In this document: piece by piece, positions 1 through 5,623 of the stretch
Numbering within the stretch: position 1 is the first letter of the stretch
Layout of the letters: each line of letters begins with the position of its first letter
DNA from: an uncultured Bifidobacterium sp.
Lineage (GTDB): Bacteria; Actinomycetota; Actinomycetes; Actinomycetales; Bifidobacteriaceae
DNA length: 5,659 nucleotides
Direction of reading: 5' to 3'
Assembly: GCA_937876495.1 (NCBI GenBank)
Contig: CALEGL010000122.1
Span: 1-5,659 of the forward strand
The notes under the pieces: model-generated
What the model was told of the DNA's origin: nothing
The model's database searches: none
Seen by the model: the letters and a program-made list of their open reading frames with translations, nothing else
Translations under genes and position numbers: made by a program

Positions 1-772
1 GGGATCCACCGTCATGGCGAGAAGCAGAACCGATGTCGTCAGACCCCCAAGGACGGCGTTCAGCACCTTCCGGGCTCCGGCATCCCCCGATTCGGTCTGC
101 CGTAGAAGCGAGGACATGGGATCGTCCCCGCCGTCGGGCCACATCCGGGACACGGCCGACCCCGAGGCCACCGTCTCCAGACACCCTCTCTGCCCGCAGG
201 CACAGAGGAAGCGATGCGGATCCACGGGAACGTGCCCGATCTCGCCGACGGCTCCATGCGCGCCATGGTCGATTCCTCCGTTGCGGATGACTCCCGCCGC
301 AAGTCCGGTCCCCCGCGTTGAGGACGGCCACGGTTCCCAGATCGGGATGGGCGAGAGCGGCCTCTCCCAGCGCCGCGGCGTTCACGTCGTTCTCGACATG
401 GACGGGCAGTCCCAGTCGCCGTCCGAGCTCGGCGGACAGATTCAGACGGCGGACACCGAGGTTGACGGCGTCGTGGACGATCCCTCTTCGATAGTCCACG
501 CGGCCCGGAATCCCGATCCCGACGGAGACCGGTCGGGATGAGGCCCGTCCCGCCAACGTCCGGACGACCGAGCGGAGGTCATCGATGACCTCCTGGTTCC
601 CTCGTCGGGTGGGGATCCGCATCGAATCGACGATGCTTCCGTCCTGCATGAGCACCGCCGCGATCTTGGTGCCCCCCACGTCGACGCCGACGAACGCGCC
701 CGTCCCCATGGCGGTCCGCAGCATTCGATCGGATGTCATCATCGTCTTCCGAACCTGAGTCATGCCGGTCAT
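1..772 (-). pseudogene. ROK-family sugar kinase (glucokinase-like), 3' end outside window, +1 frameshift
   Basis: This would be a cytoplasmic ATP-dependent sugar kinase of the ROK family, phosphorylating a hexose or hexosamine after import. Reading from ATG at 772, the first 154 codons carry the ATP-binding DVGGTKIA motif (residues 31-38), GIPGRVD (about 87-93) and VENDVNAAALGE, whose Asp129 fits the catalytic base. At 310-314 (five C on the plus strand) the frame slips by one base. Dropping one base restores TGLAAG, GEIGH and the zinc-site CACGQRGCLE (C190, C192, C197, with H180 upstream), continuing to the window edge. About 257 codons are visible of a usual 300-320. As written, the shifted frame stays open to position 1 but looks non-coding (rich in Arg, Ser, Gly, Pro). 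The start at 772 overlaps the repressor stop as ATGA, suggesting translational coupling; ATGs at 763 and 709 are alternatives. The family is clear. Whether this is a true pseudogene or a sequencing error is open. Confidence 0.85.
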
Positions 773-1932
773 GCGATCACCCCCAGCTCCTCGCGCAGCA
801 GGGACGCGACGACGCCCAGCACGGCGGCGTCGCCGCCCAGCCGTGGCCGCCTCACCACGACACGGCCGATGAACCGCGAATGCACGGCGGCGTCGACGGC
901 GTCCCGCACGCCTTCGAGGAAGGCGTCATCGACGATGTCCGAGGGCCCCGACACCACGATGTCGGTGACGTCGGTCATCCCCACCGGCATGGACAGGGCT
1001 CTGCCGAGAACGGCTCCCGCCTCACTGAGGATCGTCTCGCGGTCCCTTGGGGCGTCCTGGATGCGACGGCGCAGGGCATGGGCGGATATCAGCGTCTCGA
1101 GGCATCCGCGCTTCCCGCAGGAGCAGAGCGGACCGTCGGGGTCAACGACGACGTGACCGATCTCCCCGGCGGCGAAGCCCGAACCCCCGACGACCCGGTC
1201 GGCGATGAGGACTCCGGCGCCCACGCCCCGGGCGACCTGAACGACGATCATGTCGGAGGGCCCCGACCCGAAATGCCTTTCGGCCCGGACGGCGGCGTCG
1301 GCGTCGTTGGCTACGTGGACGGGGACCCCGAAGCGCGTGCGGATGAGCTCCCCCAGATGAACCGATTCCCAGCCCAGATTCGGAGCGGTGAGCACGGTCC
1401 CCTCCCCGTCCACCGTTCCAGGGGTGGCCACCCCGATGCCCAGAAGAGGCGTCCCCTCGTTCGCGACCCGTGTGCAGAGGTACGAGCACAGGCCGAGCAC
1501 GGATTCCGGATCCAGAGCGTCCTCCAGAGGCGAGTCCCTCTCCTCCCGGTCGAGGATCGTTCCGGCAAGGTCGGTGACGACGCCTTTGATGCTGGCCGGA
1601 TCCGACAGGTCCAGGGCCACTATCCTTCTGGCGGAGGGGTTGAACTCCAGCATGAGCGCGGGCTTGCCCGGACGGGATGACGCCTTGTACCCCTGCTCCA
1701 CGACGAAGCCGTCCCCGATCAGGTCGGACACCACATCGGACGTCGAGACCTTCGACAGCCCGGTGATCTTCGCCAGGTCGGCTCGGGACCTCAGAACGTC
1801 CGGGTACAGGGCGGACAGCACCGCCGACCTGTTGCGAAGCCTGACGTCCGAGGGCATGGCCCCGACCACTCGCGGACGGGACGACTCGGATCTCCGAGAA
1901 TCCTCCGTGGCATCCCCTCCCCTGGCACCCAT
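769..1932 (-). CDS. ROK-family transcriptional repressor (NagC/Mlc/XylR type)
   Basis: This is a cytoplasmic sugar-responsive DNA-binding protein, 387 aa from the chosen start. An N-terminal winged helix-turn-helix covers roughly residues 31-80 (RNRSAVLSAL, then SRADLAKITGLSKVSTSDVV, then a wing ending in GFVVEQG). The ROK domain follows: DLSDPAS at about 108-114 replaces the kinase DxGGT motif, so ATP use is unlikely. ATPGTVD lies at about 169-175. The kinase END is changed to AND, keeping Asn-Asp. The zinc site is intact: GEIGH (H260) and CSCGKRGCLE (C270, C272, C277). A longer reading from ATG at 2007 has no ribosome site and starts inside the operator-like repeat. ATG at 1932 has AAGGGA eight bases upstream and is preferred; ATG at 1857, just before the HTH, is also possible. 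The gene follows the transporter genes, is coupled to the kinase by ATGA, and is probably autoregulated through 2007-2027. The effector sugar is unknown. Confidence 0.9.
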   Translation of the reverse strand: MGARGGDATEDSRRSESSRPRVVGAMPSDVRLRNRSAVLSALYPDVLRSRADLAKITGLSKVSTSDVVSDLIGDGFVVEQGYKASSRPGKPALMLEFNPSARRIVALDLSDPASIKGVVTDLAGTILDREERDSPLEDALDPESVLGLCSYLCTRVANEGTPLLGIGVATPGTVDGEGTVLTAPNLGWESVHLGELIRTRFGVPVHVANDADAAVRAERHFGSGPSDMIVVQVARGVGAGVLIADRVVGGSGFAAGEIGHVVVDPDGPLCSCGKRGCLETLISAHALRRRIQDAPRDRETILSEAGAVLGRALSMPVGMTDVTDIVVSGPSDIVDDAFLEGVRDAVDAAVHSRFIGRVVVRRPRLGGDAAVLGVVASLLREELGVIA

Positions 1933-1940
1933 GACGACCG

Positions 1941-1946
1941 TCCCTT
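1941..1946 (-). promoter_or_regulatory. Ribosome binding site supporting the repressor start at 1932
   Basis: AAGGGA on the minus strand lies eight bases before ATG 1932. It is a moderate Shine-Dalgarno match. It is the only one found ahead of an in-frame start candidate for the repressor and it decides the start used here. Confidence 0.45.
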
Positions 1947-2006
1947 CGCCGGGAACCGTGACGTCCGTGAGCCGGACGGCATCCCCGTTCCTCCGATGAT
2001 AAACCA

Positions 2007-2027
2007 TTAGTTAGTCACACTTACTTA
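2007..2027. promoter_or_regulatory. Operator-like inverted repeat upstream of the ROK repressor
   Basis: Plus-strand half-sites TTAGTTAG (2007-2014) and CTTACTTA (2020-2027) flank a 5-bp spacer. The halves are imperfect inverted repeats (6 of 8 positions agree). The same pattern with the same spacing occurs at 5577-5597, before the sugar-binding-protein gene. It sits in an A/T-rich island in otherwise GC-rich DNA, 75 bp before the repressor start. ROK repressors of the XylR type bind A/T-rich dyads; as I recall, the Bacillus xyl operator also has TTAGTTTG/CAAACTAA half-sites. Binding by the adjacent ROK protein, giving autorepression, is inferred. Confidence 0.6.
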
Positions 2028-2120
2028 ACATGGTCCCTCAGACACCACGAACATCGCGACCCGGGAACCGATCCATTGCTCGGGCAACGTCGTCATGATG
2101 CGCGCGGACCGCCTGGCCAC
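2028..2120 (-). other. Intergenic gap between second permease and repressor operator
   Basis: No gene fits here. I looked for an intrinsic terminator after the permease stop and found no GC stem followed by a T-run on the minus strand, so read-through from the transporter genes into the repressor is possible. The operator at its low-coordinate end suggests the repressor also has its own promoter, but no convincing -35/-10 pair could be assigned. Confidence 0.5.
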
Positions 2121-2957
2121 CTACTTCACCGACCCCGTCATCACGCCATTGGCGATGCGACGCTGGACGATCATGAAGAACACGACCACCGGCAGGGAGA
2201 AGATGACGGAAGCGGCCATCTGCCCGCCGAAGTCGATGCCCATCGGGGTGGAGAAGCTCGCCAGCCACACGGGAAGCGTGTACATGCTCTGGTCCTTCAT
2301 GAAGGTATAGGCCGTCAGATAGTCGTTCCACGCGGTGATGAAGGCGAACACGGACGTCGAGACGATGCCCGGGGCGGCCAGAGGGAAGGCGATGTAGCGC
2401 AGCACCTGCCATTCGCTCGCGCCTTCGACGCGGGCCGACTCGAAGATGGAGGTGGGGATGGCCAGGAAGAAGCCTCGCATATTCCAGATGGAGAAGGGCA
2501 GCACTCCGGCGATGTACGCGAGGATAAGACCGAAATAGGTGTTGAGCAGCCCCAGACGATTGAAAACGACGAACTGGGGGATGAGCATGGCCGTGCCCGG
2601 GATCATCTGAACGGCGAGGACGACGACCATGATGGCCCGCCTGGCGCGGAAGCGATACAGGGTCAGTGCGGCGCAGGCAAGGAACGCGACCAGAACGGAC
2701 ACCGCCACGGAGATCACCGTGACGATGACCGAGTTCCTCAGATTCGTCAGGAACGAGGTCTCGAAGATCGCCGCACGGAAGTTCTCCAGGGACCAATGCG
2801 TCGGGAAGAACACCGGGGTGGTGGTCATGATCTCGTTGCGCGGCTTGATGGAGGTGACGCCCATCCAGTAGACGGGGAAGAACCACACGACGCTGAAGAC
2901 GATGGCGATGACGGTGGTGCCGAGGCGGCGCCAGCGGATGCGACCCGAGCGAATCAT
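2121..2957 (-). CDS. Carbohydrate ABC transporter permease, MalG-like (CUT1 family)
   Basis: This is an inner-membrane subunit that pairs with the preceding MalF-like protein to form the sugar channel. It has 278 aa, the usual size for MalG-type permeases. Hydrophobic stretches suggest six membrane segments at about 13-35, 76-100, 108-130, 139-160, 195-215 and 245-265. The cytoplasmic EAA loop, which contacts the ATPase, is at about 173-197: ESARVEGA, then the Gly-rich turn and FPLAAP; it differs slightly from consensus EAA. MalG-like features include TSIKP near residue 36 and TAWNDYL near 208. The start is ATG 2957, which overlaps the upstream permease stop as ATGA and has GGAGGA four bases before it (2961-2966). 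A longer open frame reaches 3362 but only overlaps the neighbouring gene. Operon membership is clear; the substrate is not known. Confidence 0.93.
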   Translation of the reverse strand: MIRSGRIRWRRLGTTVIAIVFSVVWFFPVYWMGVTSIKPRNEIMTTTPVFFPTHWSLENFRAAIFETSFLTNLRNSVIVTVISVAVSVLVAFLACAALTLYRFRARRAIMVVVLAVQMIPGTAMLIPQFVVFNRLGLLNTYFGLILAYIAGVLPFSIWNMRGFFLAIPTSIFESARVEGASEWQVLRYIAFPLAAPGIVSTSVFAFITAWNDYLTAYTFMKDQSMYTLPVWLASFSTPMGIDFGGQMAASVIFSLPVVVFFMIVQRRIANGVMTGSVK

Positions 2958-3928
2958 AGGTCCTCCCCCGACCGCAGAAGACTGCGGATGTAGACGCTGG
3001 TCAGGCCGAGCAGCACGATTACCGTGATGACGGAGACAGCGGCGCCCTGGGCGATGTTGAAGTCGACGAAGGCCGTCGAATAGGTGAACACCCCGATGGT
3101 CGACGTCGACCCATCCGGCCCTCCCTGCGAGACGAGCCATATCTGATTGAAGATGTTGAAGTCCCAGATCATGGACAGCATCGTCACCATCATGATGCTG
3201 GGCCGGATGAGGGGGACGATGATCTGCCAGTAGATGCGCACGGGGCCTGCGCCGTCGAGCTGGGCGGCCTCGACGCATGAGGGGTCGAGCTGCGTGGAGG
3301 CGGCGTACAGGGTGATGGCGATGTAGGGCACCGCCTGCCAGACGACAAGCATCCAGATGCACACGAACGCCAGCCAGGTGTTGTTCGACCAGGCGGTGTT
3401 CTGCATGTCCCCGAAGATGCGCAGCCGGGTGAGCAGCCAGTTGACGACGCCATATCCCGGCTGGAACAGCCAGTTCCAGACGACCGAGGATGCCACGTTC
3501 GGCATCGCCCAGGCGAAGATGAGCACGAAGGTGACGACGTAGCGCATGACCGTGCCGAGCTTGGTCATCATCTGGGCGACGGCCATGCCGGCGAGGACGC
3601 TTCCCGCCACAAGCGCCGCGGAGAACACAAAGGTCCGGGCGAGCGACATCCAGAAGTCGGCGTCGGATAGGGCCGTGACGTACTGCTGCAGTCCGGTGAC
3701 GCTGAACTCGCCCGTGAACAGGGCCCGTCTGTCGTAGTTCGTGAAGGACGTGAAGAGAAGGAAGACCGCGGGGACGCCTATCAGCGCAGTCATGATGATT
3801 CCTGCCGGGGTCAGAAGGGCGACGGTGAGGCCACGGCTTCCGACGCGCAATCCAGGCTCGGATTTGCGTCCTCGCCGTCCGTTCGTCGGTCTGCGTCGCC
3901 GACCCGGCATGACGGTTGTCGTGGTCAT
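2954..3928 (-). CDS. Carbohydrate ABC transporter permease, MalF-like (CUT1 family)
   Basis: This is an inner-membrane channel subunit of the sugar importer, 324 aa. A basic, Arg-rich cytoplasmic N-terminus (about residues 1-33, including GRRRRPTNGRRGRK) precedes the first membrane segment at about 34-61. Further hydrophobic segments lie near 95-120, 127-152, 185-208, 240-263 and 290-315. The EAA loop is well conserved at 220-243: EAAQLDGAGP followed by IIVPLIRPS. The WLVSQGGP stretch near 264-271 is typical of MalF/UgpA-type permeases. The start ATG 3928 has AAGGAG eight bases upstream (3937-3942). The gene follows the binding-protein gene after a 160-nt structured gap and overlaps the next permease by four bases, as is usual for paired CUT1 permeases. 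No ATPase gene is adjacent. The substrate cannot be inferred from the permease alone. Confidence 0.94.
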   Translation of the reverse strand: MTTTTVMPGRRRRPTNGRRGRKSEPGLRVGSRGLTVALLTPAGIIMTALIGVPAVFLLFTSFTNYDRRALFTGEFSVTGLQQYVTALSDADFWMSLARTFVFSAALVAGSVLAGMAVAQMMTKLGTVMRYVVTFVLIFAWAMPNVASSVVWNWLFQPGYGVVNWLLTRLRIFGDMQNTAWSNNTWLAFVCIWMLVVWQAVPYIAITLYAASTQLDPSCVEAAQLDGAGPVRIYWQIIVPLIRPSIMMVTMLSMIWDFNIFNQIWLVSQGGPDGSTSTIGVFTYSTAFVDFNIAQGAAVSVITVIVLLGLTSVYIRSLLRSGEDL

Positions 3929-3972
3929 GCGGTGTTCTCCTTCGTTCCGCCCGAATGAGGAATGGGGCGGCG

Positions 3973-3999
3973 GACGCGGCGGGGACGGTCCGCCGCGCC
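3973..3999 (-). other. GC-rich hairpin between binding-protein and permease genes
   Basis: CGCGGCGG (3975-3982) and CCGCCGCG (3990-3997) form a perfect 8-bp stem with a 7-nt loop. In the minus-strand RNA a G-U and a G-C pair extend it. No T-run follows, so it is not a standard intrinsic terminator. In sugar ABC operons such stems commonly protect the binding-protein mRNA from 3' decay and lower permease output. That role here is inferred. A competing 6-bp stem, 3996-4001 with 4010-4015, shares bases 3996-3999. Confidence 0.6.
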
Positions 4000-4026
4000 T
4001 GCCATGGCTCAGGCGGCCAGGGAGCT

Positions 4027-4086
4027 ATCGGGCGGATTCCCGTCCGTCCGCAGGTCGAAGCCCGCGCAATCCCACCGCCGCCCGAT
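4027..4086 (-). other. Long-range inverted repeat just after the binding-protein stop, with nested hairpin
   Basis: ATCGGGCGG (4027-4035) and CCGCCCGAT (4078-4086) are perfect 9-bp complements, the latter starting two bases beyond the binding-protein stop codon. Inside the 42-nt loop lies a second stem, 4049-4054 with 4061-4066, of six pairs including one G-U and with a 6-nt loop. Together they would form a branched 3' structure on the binding-protein mRNA. Function, probably message stability or partial termination, is inferred. Confidence 0.5.
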
Positions 4087-4088
4087 CA

Positions 4089-5405
4089 TCAGTTGCTCTT
4101 GTTCAGGACTTCGTCAAGATGGGAGTCGAAGCTCGATGCCGCCGCCTTGATGCTTTTGCTGCCCGTGGCGATGGCCTGGGTGAACTCGTTGACGGACTTG
4201 TCGCCTTCGATGGTCGCCCAGTTCGGCGAGGCGGGGGTGGCCTTGGATTTCTTGGCCGCCTCGAAGAAGCCCTTCTGGACCTCCGGGAAGTCAGAGGTGT
4301 CCATGGCCTTCTGCAGTCCTTCAACCGTGTTCGGAAGCCATCCGTCATGTCCGAAGACCCACTTCTGCTGCATGGTGGAGCTGGCGGCGATCTTGACCCA
4401 TTCCCGGGCGAGTTCGGCGTGGGTGCTCTTGGCGGCGATGGCCCAGTCGGAACCGGCGATCATGGACGGCTGGTTGGAACCGCTCTGCCCGGGCATGGGG
4501 AAGGTGCCCAGGTCGCTGTCCGTGATCTTGCTGTTCTGCTTCTCAATCGCGGCGATCGACGAGCTGTTGCTCAGAATCGCCGAGGTCTTCCCCTCCGCCA
4601 TGAGCTGGTTCATGTCGGGACTCGTGGTGTCCACGGTCTGGGAGGCCTTGCTCGAGTACGTGTTCTGGAATGACTTCCAGTTCTTGAGTCCGGTCTGGGC
4701 CTTCGCGTTCGACGTCGTTCCCTTCCATGTGCCGTTCTTGTCGACGGCGATGTTGCCGCCGGCGTCCCAAACGAACTGCAGCATGGAGTACCAGTACTGG
4801 CCCGGCAGATAGAAAGGCACGAAATCGGAGTCGGAGGAGTTCTTCGCGGCGACCTTGTCAAGGTCGGCGGTGAACTCATCCCAGGTGGTGGGCGCCGAGG
4901 TGATGCCCGCGGCGGCCCACAAGGTCTTGTTGTAGATGACTGCGCGCGAGGCGGCGAAGGCCGGAACCGCATAGAGCTTGCCGTCGATGGTCGCCGGCTC
5001 CTCGAGACCGCTGATCCAGGTATTGCCCTCGCTGAGCTCCGACTTGTACTTGGTCAGATCCATCAGACCGCCCGTCGCGGCGAAGCTGGAGACCTGGGTG
5101 TTCCCGATGTCGAGGACGTCGGGCGGGTTCGATGTCGACAGCGCGGTGGTGATCTTTGTGGTGATTCCGCTCCACTCCTGGGTCTCGAGCTTGACCTTGG
5201 CCCCGGTCTTCTTGGTGAAGGCCTTATCGATGGCCGCAAGCGTCTGATCTGAATAGTCACCGTTCATGGCCCATACGGTGATGGTCTGGCCGGACGCGTC
5301 CGACGACGAAGAGCTGGACGACGACGTGCCCGTCGAGCATCCCGACAGGCTCAGCGCGGCCGCCGTGACAAGCGCGGCGGCTGCGATCATTCTCTTGGTA
5401 TTCAT
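4089..5405 (-). CDS. Sugar ABC transporter substrate-binding lipoprotein (CUT1, SBP family 1)
   Basis: This is an extracellular, membrane-anchored receptor that captures a carbohydrate and delivers it to the two permeases. It has 438 aa, normal for the family. The signal peptide is MNTKR followed by an Ala/Leu core and the lipobox LSGC, with lipidated Cys23. A linker with eight consecutive Ser follows (about 28-35). The mature domain opens with TITVWAMNGDY (about 41-51) and has family-typical PDVLDIGN, GKLYAVPAF, VIYNKTLW, PTTWDEF and MLQFVWDAGG. Aromatic residues such as those in PGQYWYSM could stack on sugar rings. The start ATG 5405 has AGAGGG four bases upstream (5410-5415); in-frame ATGs at 5429 and 5435 read through that site and lack their own. 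The gene is first in the transporter group and follows an operator-like repeat and a structured 171-nt leader. Substrate is unknown; hexose, xylo- or chito-oligosaccharides are all possible. Confidence 0.95.
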   Translation of the reverse strand: MNTKRMIAAAALVTAAALSLSGCSTGTSSSSSSSSDASGQTITVWAMNGDYSDQTLAAIDKAFTKKTGAKVKLETQEWSGITTKITTALSTSNPPDVLDIGNTQVSSFAATGGLMDLTKYKSELSEGNTWISGLEEPATIDGKLYAVPAFAASRAVIYNKTLWAAAGITSAPTTWDEFTADLDKVAAKNSSDSDFVPFYLPGQYWYSMLQFVWDAGGNIAVDKNGTWKGTTSNAKAQTGLKNWKSFQNTYSSKASQTVDTTSPDMNQLMAEGKTSAILSNSSSIAAIEKQNSKITDSDLGTFPMPGQSGSNQPSMIAGSDWAIAAKSTHAELAREWVKIAASSTMQQKWVFGHDGWLPNTVEGLQKAMDTSDFPEVQKGFFEAAKKSKATPASPNWATIEGDKSVNEFTQAIATGSKSIKAAASSFDSHLDEVLNKSN

Positions 5406-5425
5406 GGTTCCCTCTGGTTTCAGCT

Positions 5426-5444
5426 TCATCGGCATAGCCGATGA
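5426..5444 (-). other. Leader hairpin 4, next to the ribosome binding site
   Basis: TCATCGGC (5426-5433) and GCCGATGA (5437-5444) form a perfect 8-bp stem with a 3-nt loop, ending about ten bases before the AGAGGG site of the binding-protein gene. CTGGT (5414-5418) and ACCAG (5444-5448) could extend the fold towards the ribosome site. It could therefore influence initiation. Confidence 0.55.
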
Positions 5445-5460
5445 CCAGGCTCTCTCCCTT

Positions 5461-5485
5461 GGCCCGGAACCACTGGTTCCCGGCC
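5461..5485. repeat. 25-bp near-perfect palindrome in the leader
   Basis: The core GGAACCA (5466-5472), one base, TGGTTCC (5474-5480) is a perfect dyad. After one C-C mismatch, GGCC (5461-5464) and GGCC (5482-5485) continue it, so 11 of 12 positions per arm pair around the centre at 5473. It can be a DNA operator for a dimeric regulator or an RNA hairpin with a 3-nt loop; the sequence does not decide which. Confidence 0.6.
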
Positions 5486-5492
5486 TGATTCA

Positions 5493-5514
5493 GGCGGGTC
5501 TCGCACGGCCCGCC
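5493..5514 (-). other. Leader hairpin 2
   Basis: GGCGGG (5493-5498) and CCCGCC (5509-5514) form a perfect 6-bp GC stem with a 10-nt loop. No T-run follows on the transcribed strand, so termination is not supported. Confidence 0.4.
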
Positions 5515-5524
5515 ATATGCGTGA

Positions 5525-5568
5525 CGAAGGCAAGGAGGCAGACCTTCGGTTCCGTGCCGGCAACCGAA
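5525..5568 (-). other. Leader hairpin 1 with mutually exclusive alternative
   Basis: TTCGGTT (5545-5551) pairs perfectly with AACCGAA (5562-5568), with inner CCG/CGG (5552-5554 with 5558-5560) extending the stem past one bulged base. CCTTCG (5543-5548) can instead pair with CGAAGG (5525-5530). Both use 5545-5548, so only one can form at a time. This arrangement resembles a switching leader, but no terminator or ligand fold is evident. Confidence 0.4.
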
Positions 5569-5576
5569 TGAATTAT

Positions 5577-5597
5577 TTAGTTTGCTTTCCTTACTTA
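5577..5597. promoter_or_regulatory. Operator-like inverted repeat upstream of the binding-protein gene
   Basis: Half-sites TTAGTTTG (5577-5584) and CTTACTTA (5590-5597) flank a 5-bp spacer. The element matches 2007-2027 at 15 of 16 half-site positions with the same spacing. It sits in A/T-rich sequence and overlaps the -10 region of the candidate promoter, as expected for a repressor site. The nearby ROK repressor is the natural candidate to bind it (inferred). An overlapping perfect repeat, CCTTAC (5589-5594) with GTAAGG (5599-5604), has a 4-bp centre and may be part of the same site. Confidence 0.62.
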
Positions 5598-5623
5598 TGT
5601 AAGGTGTACCTTCCCGCTGTTAA
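5594..5623 (-). promoter_or_regulatory. Candidate promoter for the transporter genes
   Basis: On the minus strand, TTAACA (5623-5618) matches the -35 consensus at 5 of 6 positions. Either TACATA (5601-5596, 16-bp spacer) or CATAAG (5599-5594, 18-bp spacer) could serve as -10, though both are weak. AATAAT (5577-5572) is a closer -10 match but has no good -35 ahead of it. The position immediately upstream of the operator is what favours this call. Confidence 0.3.

Larger units (their letters stand above)
5406..5576 (-). promoter_or_regulatory. Structured 5' leader of the binding-protein mRNA (candidate cis-regulatory RNA)
   Basis: No supported coding sequence lies in these 171 nt between the operator and the binding-protein start. 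They hold four separate perfect or near-perfect inverted repeats: 5426-5444, 5461-5485, 5493-5514 and 5545-5568. There is also an alternative pairing of 5525-5530 with 5543-5548 that excludes the last one. I do not recognise a known riboswitch or T-box consensus. The leader may tune translation or stability of the transporter mRNA; this is inference. Confidence 0.45.

Noticed and set aside
310..314. Phase-variation switch at the C run in the kinase
   Set aside because: Five bases is too short for typical high-frequency slippage; an ordinary mutation or sequence error is more likely.
733..1680. Long plus-strand open frames here and at 2076-2993 and 3741-4673
   Set aside because: They lie opposite well-supported minus-strand genes, have low-complexity Gly/Arg/Asp/His-rich translations and no recognisable domain. 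They are expected in high-GC DNA.
2011..2031. Six-codon ORF (MLSKCD) starting at ATG 2031 with GAGGGA upstream
   Set aside because: It lies inside the operator-like element and is too short to judge. Its stop comes from the operator bases themselves, so chance is the simplest explanation.
2041..2120. Intrinsic terminator after the second permease
   Set aside because: Only short, imperfect GC pairings such as CCCG/CGGG were found, with no T-run.
2958..3362. Upstream extension of the second permease gene
   Set aside because: The extra frame overlaps the first permease gene, is rich in Arg and His, and the ATGA overlap with GGAGGA fixes the start at 2957.
5406..5435. Upstream start of the binding protein at 5435 or 5429
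   Set aside because: It would put extra residues before a complete signal peptide and translate through the Shine-Dalgarno site at 5410-5415; no ribosome site precedes these ATGs.
5490..5516. Eight-codon leader ORF (MAGRARPA) inside hairpin 2
   Set aside because: There is no ribosome site before its ATG, and its composition, with no run of one amino acid, does not suggest an attenuation leader peptide.
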